The notes under the pieces: generated by a model | Database searches by the model: none | What the model saw: the letters and a program-made list of their open reading frames with translations, nothing else | Told to the model about the DNA's origin: nothing | Shown here: positions 6,963-16,635 of the stretch, one piece after another | Layout of the letters: each line of letters begins with the position of its first letter | Position numbering within the stretch: the stretch's first letter is position 1 | Program-made: the position numbers and the translations under genes | Assembly (NCBI GenBank): GCA_965214675.1 | Contig: OZ243969.1 | Coordinates: 620,001-684,000, forward strand | Direction of reading: 5' to 3' | From: WTFY01 sp965214675 | GTDB taxonomy: Bacteria > Pseudomonadota > Gammaproteobacteria > UBA4575 | DNA length: 64,000 nucleotides

Positions 6963-7336
6963 CTAGGACGGCAGGGTTCGCAGGCGGGCAACCATCCCTG
7001 GGAAGTTGCCGCTTCCAGTGTATTTTTATTTTTTTCTGCACTGAGCCTTTCCTGTTCGCACTCATGCTCAATGGGGTCAACACCATCAATGAGTAACTGC
7101 CGGTATTCATTTCGTTTTGCCCTTGCTTTAGCTAGGGTAAGGGCAGGGTATTCTCCAAGAGTGATAACTACACGCTTTTTGGTAGCAGGTCTGACAAAAT
7201 TGAAAATCCAGACCTTGTAGCCACTCGGCTTGACTTTGAGGTGTAAGCCTTTCCCGTCAGCCAAGCTATAAATCTTGGCTTGGGGCTAGGCATGTTTGAT
7301 TTCTGTATCGCTTAGAGGTTGGGTGGTATTTGGCAT
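6944..7336 (-). pseudogene. N-terminal remnant of a P4-type tyrosine integrase
   Basis: From ATG 7334-7336 the frame reads MPNTTQPLSDTEIKHA, then TAG (7286-7288) where the family has Lys. It continues PQAKIYSLADGKGLHLKVKPSGYKVWIFNFVRP...VITLGEYPALTLAKARAKRNEYRQLLIDGVDP. This is the DUF4102 arm-binding domain of P4/IntS-like recombinases. Similarity stops near 7010. The catalytic domain is missing, so the element cannot excise by itself. Its place beside ssrA matches the expected target site of this integrase class. Confidence 0.85.
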
Positions 7337-7497
7337 TTAATGTAATACGCTGCCCAATAATTTCGTTCCGTATTACATTGAGTAGTACAATAAACACCAG
7401 ATTTTACAATACCTCTTCGTATCCTATGAGACTGATATACTCGATAAGTTACTGTTTGATGATATTTTATTGGATGTTATCGGACTTTACAGGAAGT

Positions 7498-7530
7498 CTC
7501 AGTGGTGGAGGCGGCGGGAATCGAACCCGC
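7498..7530 (-). repeat. ssrA-internal att copy 3 (functional 3' end)
   Basis: This is the intact copy of the repeat also seen at 365-395 and 1959-1990. It lies in the T-arm and acceptor stem of tmRNA, so integration regenerates a working ssrA. Confidence 0.8.
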
Positions 7531-7858
7531 GTCCGCAAACTCTACGCCGTTGGTACTACATGCTTAGTATCGCCTTTGTTTTAACACTTACTGCCCGGCG
7601 AACGGGGAGAGCAAATGCGATCCTGAAAAAGTTTGATGGATCCGCTTCAGGCAGGCTTCACCACGAGCTTGCTAAGGTTACACCCGGGTCCTGTCCCGCA
7701 AGCTGAACAGGTCGGATGGCATTAGTCTGGTGTTTAGGCAGCTAGTGCGTAGTTGTCATCGTTTGCAACTATAGGTTTGCAGCGTATTTTACGAGGCCAG
7801 CTACATCCTCGACATGCACCTCGGGTTTCGTAATCCACGTCGAAACCAGGTCGCCCCC
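7503..7858 (-). ncRNA. ssrA: Transfer-messenger RNA
   Basis: One-piece tmRNA of 356 nt. The 5' end GGGGGCG (7852-7858) pairs with CGCCUCC before A-CCA (3' end at 7503), allowing one G-U pair; the T-arm reads GCGGGTTCGATTCCCGC. The tag frame runs 7766 down to TAA 7734-7736 and encodes ANDDNYALAA, so tagged proteins end AANDDNYALAA, the usual gammaproteobacterial ClpXP/SspB tag. It rescues stalled ribosomes with SmpB. The 3' end is the integration target for the island to its left. A TATACT at 7874-7879 (minus strand) is a plausible -10. Confidence 0.95.
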
Positions 7859-8008
7859 TGAGAGACACCTGCAAGTATATAATCAACGGACCCATAATTA
7901 CAGGCTTTGTACTGGCACTTTAAACGCAGTGTTATTGCGTGATGGGCCTCCCGGATTCCGTTATGATTCGGGCTTTCACGTACCCTGTACCAAGGACGTA
8001 TTGGTCAC

Positions 8009-11000
8009 ATGCAGATTATCGAAGGCGGCAGCGCGCTCTCTGAGTTCAAGGCCAGGAGTCTCCGGGAGCGCCTGCAGCAGACCTCGGATAAAATTCAGGG
8101 ATTCACGGCAAGATTCCATCATTTCATTGATGTGGAACAGGCCCTCGATCAGGCTGAAAGCGACCACCTGAAAGCCTTACTCTCGTACGCCCCTGCATGT
8201 CCCGAAATCGAGGATGATTTCCAGGTCCTGGTGATTCCACGCCAGGGCACGGTCTCGCCCTGGTCCTCCAAGGCCACCGACATTGCCCGCAACTGCTTTC
8301 TTGAAAACGTCATCAGGATCGAGCGCGGCATCCTGTACCAGTTCGCCCTGAACGAAGCCCTGGACGATGAAGAGCAAAGCGAGATTGCCCGCCTGTTGCA
8401 TGACCGCATGACCGAATCGGTCGCATTCAGCCTGGAGCAGGCCAAAGAGCTGTTTGCCAGCCATCCGGCAAGGGCGCTTGTGCACCTGGATCTTGGAAAT
8501 GAACCCAAGGCGGTTTTGTTGCAGGCCAACCAGGAGATGGGGCTGGCACTGACCGAGGATGAAATCGACTACCTGATTGAGCATTACCGGACCCTGGGGC
8601 AGGCGCCAACCGACGTTGAGTTGATGATGTTTGCCCAGGCCAACTCCGAGCACTGCCGGCACAAGATCTTCAATGCCTCCTGGGTCATCGACGGGCAGCC
8701 TCAAACGGACAGCCTGTTCGCCATGATCCGTGAGACTTCCATGCACTCACCCGAAAACATCCTGTCGGCGTATAGCGACAATGCGGCGGTGATTTTTGGC
8801 CATCGCGTCCACCGTTTCATGGTCGACGGCAAAACGGACCGCTACGGCTATAGCGAAGAAGATGCGCACATCCTGATGAAGGTGGAAACCCACAATCATC
8901 CCACGGCGATATCGCCGTACCCCGGGGCTGCGACCGGATCCGGAGGTGAAATACGCGATGAGGGCGCCGTGGGCCGGGGAGGGCGCCCGAAGGCCGGGCT
9001 GTGTGGTTTCTCGGTATCCAACCTGCGCCTGCCGAACCGCATGCATCCCTGGGAGAAGGCGTACGGGAAACCCGACCGGATCGTCTCGCCTCTTGAGATC
9101 ATGATTGAAGGACCTGTCGGTGCGGCAAGTTTCAACAACGAGTTCGGGCGCCCCAATATCCTGGGCTATTTCAGGACGCTGGAACTTGATGTGTCCGAAG
9201 CCCGCGATGGCTCGGATGTACGCGGGTATCACAAGCCGATCATGCTTGCAGGCGGACTTGGCAGCGTACGTGAGCCGCATGTCAAAAAGCAGAGATTCCC
9301 GGCGGACACTCCGATTGTCGTGCTCGGCGGGCCTGCCATGTTGATCGGTCTCGGTGGGGGCGCTGCCTCTTCCATGGCCAGTGGGAAAAGCACCGAGGAT
9401 CTCGATTACGCTTCCGTGCAGCGCAGCAATGCCGAGATGCAGCGCCGTTGCCAGGAAGTGATCGAGCGCTGTACGGCCGAGGGCGAGGACAACCCGATCC
9501 TGTCGATCCATGATGTCGGGGCCGGGGGCCTGTCGAATGCGGTCCCGGAACTGCTTGACCAGGCAGGACTCGGGGGATGTTTCGAGCTGCGCGATATCCC
9601 CAGTGCCGATTCAGGAATGTCACCCAAGGAGATCTGGTGCAATGAAGCACAGGAGCGCTATGTGCTCGCGATTGAAAAGGATCACCTTGAAGAATTTATT
9701 GCGATCTGTAAACGCGAGCGCTGTCCGCACGCCATCATCGGACACAGCACAAGTGATCCACACCTGACGCTCACGGACCGCCAATCGGATAAATCCCCCA
9801 TCGATCTGCCGATGCAGGTGCTGTTTGGAAAAACACCGCGAATGCAGCGCAGTGTTTCTTCACATTCTGTGAGCGACTCAGAAGGACTTGGCGTCTCAGT
9901 CCGAATCGATCAGGCGGTACAAAGAGTGCTGCAGCTTCCCGCGGTTGCCGCCAAGAATTTCCTGATCACCATCGGTGATCGCACCGTGACAGGCATGGTC
10001 ACCAGGGATCCCTTGGTGGGTCCGTGGCAGGTCGCAGTGGCGGATGCTGCGGTAACGTGCAGTGACTACCAGGGCTTTGCGGGTGAGGCCATGGCCATCG
10101 GTGAGCGGCCCCTGGCCGCACTGCTTTCCGCGCCTGCCTCGGGCCGCCTTGCCGTAACCGAGGCCATCACCAACCTGCTGAGCACGGACCTGCAGGCGCT
10201 TGGAGATATCAAGCTGTCTGCAAACTGGATGGCTGCAGCCGACCACCCCGGGGCCGATGCGGAATTATTCGCGGCGGTCGATGCCGTGGCAAAAGAGCTG
10301 TGTCCCGCACTCGGGATCGCCATCCCCGTAGGCAAGGATTCCCTGTCCATGAAAAGTCTCTGGCAAGGAGAATCCACGGAGCAGTCGGTCACCGCACCCC
10401 TGTCGCTTGTCATTTCAGCCTTTGCCCCCGTACACGATGTACGCAATACCCTGACCCCGGTCATCAATGTGTCAATCGAGGACAGTGTCCTGTTGCTGGT
10501 GGATCTTGGCAAGTCCAGGAACCGCCTTGGAGGATCGGCCCTGAACCAGGTGTACTCCAGTCTCGGTGATACGCCTGCAGACCTGGATGACCCGGCGGAC
10601 CTCGTGAACCTGTTTCGCGCCATGACACAGCTCAAGCAGGCCAGCCTGGTGCATGCCTACCATGACCGCTCCGATGGCGGACTGCTGGTCACGCTCTGTG
10701 AAATGAGTTTTGCGGGCCATGTCGGCCTGGACGTCTTTCTTGATTCCATGGGCCCGGATCCCATCGCGGCACTGTTTTGTGAGGAGCCGGGTGTCGTGAT
10801 TCAGGTCAGTGGGCAAAACTGGCGTTCGGTGATGTCGGTTATCGAAAAAAATGAATTGGCCGAGTACACGCACGTCATCGCGCGTCCCAACGACACGGAT
10901 ACACTTTCCTTCAAGCACAGCACCAAAACGGTGTACAAGGAAGGGCGCACGACCCTGCAGAACTGGTGGATGCAGACCAGCTACTCGATCCAGAAGCTGC

Positions 11001-11899
11001 GCGATCATCCGCAGTGTGCGGACCAGGAGCTGGAATCGATTCTTGACAAGAACAACCCCGGACTGTCGGCGCAACTCAGCTTTGGTATGGGTGCCTCCGC
11101 TGATTTGCCCGCAATACTCCCGAAGATGCGACCGTCGGTCGCTATCCTGCGTGAGCAGGGGGTCAACGGGCACATGGAAATGGCGGCCGCCTTTGAGCGG
11201 GCTGGCTTTGAATGTACGGATGTCCACATGACGGACCTGATCTCGGGGCGGCACACGCTGGAGGAATACCGGTGCCTGGTCGCCTGTGGCGGATTTTCCT
11301 ACGGGGATGTACTTGGTGCAGGCGGCGGCTGGGCAAAATCGATTCTTTTCAATACGCGCCTTAAAGAGGACTTTGCCCGGTTCTTTGAGCGTGAGGACAC
11401 CCTGGCGCTGGGTGTATGCAACGGCTGCCAGATGCTGGCGCAATTGCGCGAGCTGATTCCCGGGGCCGAGGGCTGGCCAACCTTCACACATAACCGGTCC
11501 GGGCAGTTCGAGGCGCGCATGGTCATGATCGAGGTCATGCCGTCCTCCTCCCTGTTATTGCAGGACATGCAGGGGTCTTGCCTGCCGGTCGTGGTGGCCC
11601 ATGCAGAGGGCAGGGCGGAGATTTCCACAGACACCCTCGATACACTGCTCTCGCAGAAGATGGTATCCATGCGATATATTGATAATCAACTGCAGGCTAC
11701 TGACAACTATCCCTATAATCCGAATGGTTCTCCGCAAGGCGTGACCGGCTTTTGCAACCGCGATGGGCGTGTGACCATCATGATGCCCCATCCTGAGCGG
11801 CTGTTTCGCTCGGTGCAGTATTCCTGGAGACCCCGGGGTTGGGGGGAGGATGGGCCATGGATGAGGATGTTCAGGAGTGCGCTCAAGGCACTGGATTGA
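8009..11899 (+). CDS. purL: Phosphoribosylformylglycinamidine synthase
   Basis: 1296 residues, the single-chain large PurL of proteobacteria, which converts FGAR plus glutamine to FGAM in purine synthesis (cytosol). Visible landmarks are the N-terminal PurS-like part, FGAM-synthase core motifs (KVETHNHPTAISPYPGAATG, then GGEIRDEG), and the C-terminal class I glutaminase with nucleophile Cys ~1137 (LGVCNGCQM) and PHPE near residue 1260. Length and domain order are normal. No strong ribosome binding site precedes ATG 8009. It is monocistronic or leads into the hydrolase 42 bases downstream. Confidence 0.97.
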   Translation: MQIIEGGSALSEFKARSLRERLQQTSDKIQGFTARFHHFIDVEQALDQAESDHLKALLSYAPACPEIEDDFQVLVIPRQGTVSPWSSKATDIARNCFLENVIRIERGILYQFALNEALDDEEQSEIARLLHDRMTESVAFSLEQAKELFASHPARALVHLDLGNEPKAVLLQANQEMGLALTEDEIDYLIEHYRTLGQAPTDVELMMFAQANSEHCRHKIFNASWVIDGQPQTDSLFAMIRETSMHSPENILSAYSDNAAVIFGHRVHRFMVDGKTDRYGYSEEDAHILMKVETHNHPTAISPYPGAATGSGGEIRDEGAVGRGGRPKAGLCGFSVSNLRLPNRMHPWEKAYGKPDRIVSPLEIMIEGPVGAASFNNEFGRPNILGYFRTLELDVSEARDGSDVRGYHKPIMLAGGLGSVREPHVKKQRFPADTPIVVLGGPAMLIGLGGGAASSMASGKSTEDLDYASVQRSNAEMQRRCQEVIERCTAEGEDNPILSIHDVGAGGLSNAVPELLDQAGLGGCFELRDIPSADSGMSPKEIWCNEAQERYVLAIEKDHLEEFIAICKRERCPHAIIGHSTSDPHLTLTDRQSDKSPIDLPMQVLFGKTPRMQRSVSSHSVSDSEGLGVSVRIDQAVQRVLQLPAVAAKNFLITIGDRTVTGMVTRDPLVGPWQVAVADAAVTCSDYQGFAGEAMAIGERPLAALLSAPASGRLAVTEAITNLLSTDLQALGDIKLSANWMAAADHPGADAELFAAVDAVAKELCPALGIAIPVGKDSLSMKSLWQGESTEQSVTAPLSLVISAFAPVHDVRNTLTPVINVSIEDSVLLLVDLGKSRNRLGGSALNQVYSSLGDTPADLDDPADLVNLFRAMTQLKQASLVHAYHDRSDGGLLVTLCEMSFAGHVGLDVFLDSMGPDPIAALFCEEPGVVIQVSGQNWRSVMSVIEKNELAEYTHVIARPNDTDTLSFKHSTKTVYKEGRTTLQNWWMQTSYSIQKLRDHPQCADQELESILDKNNPGLSAQLSFGMGASADLPAILPKMRPSVAILREQGVNGHMEMAAAFERAGFECTDVHMTDLISGRHTLEEYRCLVACGGFSYGDVLGAGGGWAKSILFNTRLKEDFARFFEREDTLALGVCNGCQMLAQLRELIPGAEGWPTFTHNRSGQFEARMVMIEVMPSSSLLLQDMQGSCLPVVVAHAEGRAEISTDTLDTLLSQKMVSMRYIDNQLQATDNYPYNPNGSPQGVTGFCNRDGRVTIMMPHPERLFRSVQYSWRPRGWGEDGPWMRMFRSALKALD

Positions 11900-11941
11900 G
11901 AAGCCAGGCATGACCTCTGGCCATCAATATTGAGCAAGGAT

Positions 11942-12886
11942 ATGAGCGATACCTGCGTTTTTCTTGGTGAAGCGCTCGCAAAATACGGGTTTCCCGGCGG
12001 ACATCCATTCAGCCCTTCCAGGCATGCGGCCTATGAGGCGGCCTTGCAGGCTGCAGGCCTTCTGGAGCAATGCTGTGTGCGTACTCCGCAACAGGCAACG
12101 GATGGGCAGCTGCGCCTGTTTCATGACAGCGGATACATCGATGCGGTCGCCCATTGTTCCCGATCGGGTGCCGGGTACCTTGATGGCGGGGATACCCCGG
12201 CCTTTCCCGGTATCTACGAGGCCGCCGCCACCGTGGTCGGCACGACGGTGGCTGCAGTCGATGCCGTCATGCAAGGGGAATGCGGGCAGGCGTTCAATCC
12301 CATCGGTGGTCTGCACCATGCACGACGTGATGCGGCCCAGGGCTTTTGCGTCTTCAATGACATCGGTGTGGCCATCGAGCACCTGTTCAGTACCTGGGCA
12401 TTGACCGAGATCCTCTACGTGGATATTGATGCGCACCACGGCGACGGGGTGTTTTACCCATTCGACAAGGATAGGCGCGTACTTTTCCTTGATTATCATC
12501 AGCATAGCGATACTTTATATCCTGGCACCGGAAAGTCTCACGAGACGGGTGGCGGCCCTGCAAAAGGCAGGAAGCTGAATATCGAACTGATGCCCGAATG
12601 CGGCGATGCGCTCTTTTCAGAGCAGTGGGAAAGAGGCCGGAAATTCATTGACCAGTTCAGCCCACAGTTCGTGTTGCTCCAGTGCGGCGTGGACAGCCTC
12701 AAGGGGGATCCGATCACGAATCTTTGCCTGAGCGAGGCCGCACATGCACAGGTCACCCGGGAACTGATCCAGTATGCCGGCACGCACTGCTCGGGTCGGT
12801 TGGTCGCCCTGGGTGGTGGAGGCTACAATATGGAAAACATTGCAAGGGGATGGACGGCGGTTACGCAAACCATGCTAAACACTTGA
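11942..12886 (+). CDS. Histone-deacetylase-family hydrolase (AcuC/HDAC-like)
   Basis: About 314 residues from ATG 11942, chosen because AAGGA lies just upstream; an in-frame TTG at 11930 is less likely. Zinc-hydrolase motifs are all present: GLHHARRDAAQGFCVFND, the metal site VDIDAHHGDGVFY, LQCGVDSLKGDP and ALGGGGYN. Bacterial members act on acetyl-lysine, acetylpolyamines or related amides, and the substrate cannot be told here. It sits between purL and glyA on the same strand. A polyamine-type role is thinkable given the ABC transporter at 43-49 kb, but that is only a guess. Confidence 0.9.
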   Translation: MSDTCVFLGEALAKYGFPGGHPFSPSRHAAYEAALQAAGLLEQCCVRTPQQATDGQLRLFHDSGYIDAVAHCSRSGAGYLDGGDTPAFPGIYEAAATVVGTTVAAVDAVMQGECGQAFNPIGGLHHARRDAAQGFCVFNDIGVAIEHLFSTWALTEILYVDIDAHHGDGVFYPFDKDRRVLFLDYHQHSDTLYPGTGKSHETGGGPAKGRKLNIELMPECGDALFSEQWERGRKFIDQFSPQFVLLQCGVDSLKGDPITNLCLSEAAHAQVTRELIQYAGTHCSGRLVALGGGGYNMENIARGWTAVTQTMLNT

Positions 12887-12988
12887 GAAACCGGCCCTTC
12901 TGGGGCTGCAAGCCACTTTTAGGCTATACTTCCAGAAATACCATTCATTGTACTCATTCAAAGAGATGCCTGAGCAGGAGAAGTAATA

Positions 12989-14269
12989 ATGTTTACAGCA
13001 GACATGGCGGTTGCCAGCTTTGACCCGGAGCTGACAGAAGCAATTAAATCAGAAATCCGTCGCCAAGAAGAACACATCGAACTGATCGCATCAGAGAATT
13101 ACGCAAGCCCCAGAGTGATGGAAGTCCAGGGCAGCGTGCTGACCAATAAATATGCAGAAGGGTATCCTGCCAAGCGTTATTACGGCGGCTGCGAGTTTGT
13201 GGATGTTGCCGAGCAGCTGGCCATCGACCGGATCAAGGAGCTGTTTGATGCCGATTATGCCAATGTTCAGCCACATTCAGGCTCCCAGGCCAATGCCGCC
13301 GTCTACCTGGCGCTGCTCAAACCGCACGACACCATCATGGGTTTGTCGCTCTCCCACGGTGGACACCTGACGCATGGCTGTCCGGTCAATTTCTCCGGAA
13401 AGGTATTCAATGCCGTTCAGTACGGGCTCAACCCCGATACCGGTGAAGTGGACTATGAAGAAGTGCATCGACTGGCCAGGGAGCACAAGCCAAAGATGAT
13501 CATTGCCGGTTTTTCTGCCTATTCCAGGGTCTGGGACTGGCAGCGGTTCAGGGATATCTGTGATGAGGTAGGCGCATTGATGGTCGTGGACATGGCTCAT
13601 GTGGCAGGACTCATTGCCGCAGGCCTGTATCCCAATCCCGTGCCTTTGGCAGATGTCGTGACCTCGACAACCCACAAGACCCTGCGCGGACCTCGTGGAG
13701 GCATTATCCTTGCGCGAAAGAATGATGAGATCACGAAAAAGCTCAATTCCATGGTATTCCCGGGAACCCAGGGCGGCCCGCTGATGCACGTCATAGCCGC
13801 CAAGGCCGTCGCCTTCCTGGAAGCCCTGCAACCGGAGTTCAAATCCTACCAGCAGCAGGTCCTCAACAATGCCCGGGTCATGGCCAGGCAGTTCATGGAG
13901 CGCGGCTACAATATCGTCTCGGGCGGGACGGACGACCACCTGTTCCTGGTCGACCTGATCGACAAGGGGATGACAGGCAAGGATGCAGATGCTGCACTGG
14001 GCAGAGCCAATATCACCGTGAACAAGAATACCGTGCCGAATGATCCGCAATCTCCTTTCGTGACCAGCGGTCTGCGAATCGGCAGCCCGGCGGCTACCAC
14101 ACGCGGATTCAAGGAGCAGGAATGCAGGGAACTCGTCAACTGGATGTGCGACATCCTGGACGATATCGAAAACGAGCAGACGGTCGAGCGAGTGAAGGGC
14201 CAGGTGCTGGCACTGTGCAAGCGATTCCCGGTCTACCAGGCGAGTGCGGAGCAACAGGCTGTAGCGTAG
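12989..14269 (+). CDS. glyA: Serine hydroxymethyltransferase
   Basis: 426 residues. The PLP enzyme interconverts serine plus THF with glycine plus methylene-THF. The Schiff-base lysine is K230 in TSTTHKTLRGPRGG. HSGSQAN, YYGGCEFVD and VDMAHVAGLIAAG are conserved. GCAGGAGAAG precedes the ATG at good spacing; a second in-frame ATG six residues on (MAVASFDP) matches other GlyA starts. It is followed 33 bases later by nrdR, the arrangement usual in gammaproteobacteria. Confidence 0.97.
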   Translation: MFTADMAVASFDPELTEAIKSEIRRQEEHIELIASENYASPRVMEVQGSVLTNKYAEGYPAKRYYGGCEFVDVAEQLAIDRIKELFDADYANVQPHSGSQANAAVYLALLKPHDTIMGLSLSHGGHLTHGCPVNFSGKVFNAVQYGLNPDTGEVDYEEVHRLAREHKPKMIIAGFSAYSRVWDWQRFRDICDEVGALMVVDMAHVAGLIAAGLYPNPVPLADVVTSTTHKTLRGPRGGIILARKNDEITKKLNSMVFPGTQGGPLMHVIAAKAVAFLEALQPEFKSYQQQVLNNARVMARQFMERGYNIVSGGTDDHLFLVDLIDKGMTGKDADAALGRANITVNKNTVPNDPQSPFVTSGLRIGSPAATTRGFKEQECRELVNWMCDILDDIENEQTVERVKGQVLALCKRFPVYQASAEQQAVA

Positions 14270-14302
14270 CTGTCTGCTGTCTGACAACTTCCCGGCAAAG
14301 AC

Positions 14303-14809
14303 ATGCATTGCCCCTTTTGCCGTTTTGAGGACACGAGGGTCATCGACTCACGCCTTGCGCGCGAGGGTGACCAGGTACGGCGCAGACGCGAGTGCCTCCA
14401 GTGCAATGAGCGCTTCACAACCTATGAAGCGGCAGAGCGCAGCCTTCCACGGGTCGTCAAGCGAGACGGCAGACGTGAACCCTTCGATGAGGATAAGCTG
14501 CACAAGGGTTTGACGCTTGCGTGCGAGAAGCGTGCCATTGCCACTGAGACGATCGATTCGATCATCAGCCGGATCTCGCGCAAAACACTGGGGAGCGGGA
14601 AGCGGGAAGTGCGGTCCAGCAGTATTGGTGAATGGGCCATGCAGGAACTGCGGATGGTGGACCAGGTGGCCTATGTCCGTTTTGCTTCCGTATACCGCAG
14701 CTTCGAGGATGTCCGTGCCTTCAAGGATCTGATTGAGCGCGTGGAGAAGGATCTCGCACCGGAAATGCGCAAAGGCCAGCTTCCGTTGATCGCTGATGAG
14801 CCGGACTGA
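14303..14809 (+). CDS. nrdR: Transcriptional repressor NrdR
   Basis: 168 residues. N-terminal zinc ribbon with C3-x2-C6 and C31-x2-C34 (MHCPFCRF, ECLQCNERF), then an ATP-cone (~49-139, VVKRDGRREPFDEDKL). NrdR senses ATP/dATP and represses ribonucleotide reductase genes through NrdR boxes. It starts the nrdR-ribD-ribE-ribH-nusB-thiL-pgpA run. Length is standard and nothing is missing. Confidence 0.97.
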   Translation: MHCPFCRFEDTRVIDSRLAREGDQVRRRRECLQCNERFTTYEAAERSLPRVVKRDGRREPFDEDKLHKGLTLACEKRAIATETIDSIISRISRKTLGSGKREVRSSSIGEWAMQELRMVDQVAYVRFASVYRSFEDVRAFKDLIERVEKDLAPEMRKGQLPLIADEPD

Positions 14810-14832
14810 ACGTCTCCATCGAACGCAGCCGC

Positions 14833-15945
14833 ATGCCCTTACCATTGAATGATCATGCCTGCATGGCCGAGGCCCTGCGCCTTGCGAAAAAAGGACGGTT
14901 CACTGTCCGCAAAAATCCCAGGGTAGGCTGTGTCATTGTCAGGGAAGGCGACATCATCGGGCGTGGATATCACGCCAAGGCAGGCCAGCCCCATGCAGAA
15001 TCCAATGCCCTTGCGGATGTATCCGGGCCCATCGACGGGTCAACGGTGTATATCACGCTTGAGCCTTGTGCCCACGTAGGAAAGACACCCCCCTGTACGG
15101 AGGCCCTCATCGCAGCAAAGGTTGCACGTGTGGTCGTGGCAGTCCAGGATCCGAACCCGCTGGTCAGCGGCAAGGGGCTGGCCTCCTTGCGCCAGCACGG
15201 CATTGAAACCCGCTGCGATGTATTGTCAGAAGAGGCCCGTGAACTCAACAAGGGATTTTTCAAAAGAATGCGCACGGGCAGACCGTACGTCACGCTGAAG
15301 TCTGCCATCAGTCTCGATGGAAAAACGGCATTGGCCAATGGCAAGAGTCAATGGATTACCGGAGAGCCTGCACGTCATGACGTGCACAGGCTGCGCGCTC
15401 GAAGCTGTGCCATCCTGTCGGGGATAGGTACCGTCATGGCGGATGATCCACAGCTGAGCGCACGGCTCTCCGGCAAGGGGCAGGATGCGCAGGAACATGT
15501 TGAACAGCCCTTGCGCGTGATTCTGGACACCCGGCTTCGCATCCAGGATTCTGCCAGGGTACTGCATGCCCCGGGCAAGGCCCTCGTTTATACTTGCTCG
15601 CAAGATGCTGGAAGAATTGACAGGTTAAGAAGCAAGAATGTTGAAGTGGTCGCGCTCGAGCAACCATCGATCCCCCTCGACGAGGTGATGCGAGACCTGG
15701 GCGCACGCGAGATCAATGAGGTGTTTGTAGAAGCTGGAGCGACACTGGTGGGCAGTCTGCTGGACCAGGGTCTGGCAGATGAGTTCATCGTTTATATAGC
15801 ACCTCACCTGATCGGTGAGTCCGGTCGTGGACTGGCAACATTGCCATCGATTTCGGACATGCAGGCCAGGCTGGGGCTGCGAATCGAGGACATCACGCAA
15901 TTCGGTGATGACATCAGGGTACGTGCACGGCCTGGAAATGCATGA
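14833..15945 (+). CDS. ribD: Bifunctional riboflavin deaminase/reductase
   Basis: 370 residues. N-terminal deaminase domain with zinc ligands H54 (HAE, catalytic E56), C79 and C88 (PCAHVGKTPPC); C-terminal NADPH-dependent reductase from ~150 (PYVTLKSAISLDGKTALANG). It carries out the second and third steps of riboflavin synthesis. It follows nrdR by 23 bases, and no ribosome binding site is obvious before ATG 14833. No FMN riboswitch is visible upstream. Confidence 0.96.
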   Translation: MPLPLNDHACMAEALRLAKKGRFTVRKNPRVGCVIVREGDIIGRGYHAKAGQPHAESNALADVSGPIDGSTVYITLEPCAHVGKTPPCTEALIAAKVARVVVAVQDPNPLVSGKGLASLRQHGIETRCDVLSEEARELNKGFFKRMRTGRPYVTLKSAISLDGKTALANGKSQWITGEPARHDVHRLRARSCAILSGIGTVMADDPQLSARLSGKGQDAQEHVEQPLRVILDTRLRIQDSARVLHAPGKALVYTCSQDAGRIDRLRSKNVEVVALEQPSIPLDEVMRDLGAREINEVFVEAGATLVGSLLDQGLADEFIVYIAPHLIGESGRGLATLPSISDMQARLGLRIEDITQFGDDIRVRARPGNA

Positions 15946-16032
15946 ACGGGCTCAAGCCCGGGACAGCAGTAGACGGGTCTTGCAATCTCACGATTCATCC
16001 ATTACTTGTAAATCGAAATTGAAGGCGTAGTC

Positions 16033-16629
16033 ATGTTTACCGGAATCGTGGAGGAAGTGGGGGTTGTACAACGGCTGGAAGAGGGAGAGGACATCCATCA
16101 GTATCAGGTGCAAACGTCGGCGGCCTTCATGAACGGGGTCAAGACCGGCGAGAGTATCTCCGTGAACGGCGTTTGTCTGACCGCATACAACCTGCAGGAG
16201 CATTCATTCCAGGCAGACGTGTCCATGGAGACACGACGCTGCACAACATTTGGCAAGCCTCGACGAGGTGACCGGGTGAATCTGGAGCGGTCGGTGACGC
16301 CTGCGACGCGCCTGGGAGGGCATATCGTCAGTGGTCACATCGACGGGATTGTCCGGCTCATCGCACGTGAGGACCATGGAAACGAGTCGGACCTGTGGAT
16401 CTCAGTGCCGGATGAGTTGTCCCGGTACATTGCGCCCAAAGGGTCCATCTGCCTGGATGGGGTCAGCCTCACCATTAACCGGGCTGAAAAGGGTCAGTGT
16501 TGTGTTACGGTGATTCCCCATACGCTGAAAAATACCACCCTTGGAAGTCGGGTACCTGAGGACGAGATAAATCTGGAGGTGGATCTGGTGGCACGGTACT
16601 TGGAGCAGTTAACGCGAAATGACAGGTAG
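16033..16629 (+). CDS. ribE: Riboflavin synthase alpha subunit
   Basis: 198 residues with two tandem lumazine-binding repeats: MFTGIVEEVG...VNGVCLTAY and GGHIVSGHIDGI...LDGVSLTINRAE. It dismutates two 6,7-dimethyl-8-ribityllumazine molecules into riboflavin. The usual ribBA gene between this and ribH is missing: only six bases separate the two genes, so ribB/ribA must be elsewhere in the genome. Confidence 0.96.
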   Translation: MFTGIVEEVGVVQRLEEGEDIHQYQVQTSAAFMNGVKTGESISVNGVCLTAYNLQEHSFQADVSMETRRCTTFGKPRRGDRVNLERSVTPATRLGGHIVSGHIDGIVRLIAREDHGNESDLWISVPDELSRYIAPKGSICLDGVSLTINRAEKGQCCVTVIPHTLKNTTLGSRVPEDEINLEVDLVARYLEQLTRNDR

Positions 16630-16635
16630 ATTCTA

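Noticed and set aside
7470..7706. ORFs over ssrA
   Set aside because: The sequence is tmRNA with a full acceptor stem and tag frame.
8149..11911. Many long minus-strand frames opposite purL
   Set aside because: They are antisense shadows of a GC-rich conserved gene; no protein-like motifs or ribosome binding sites are present.
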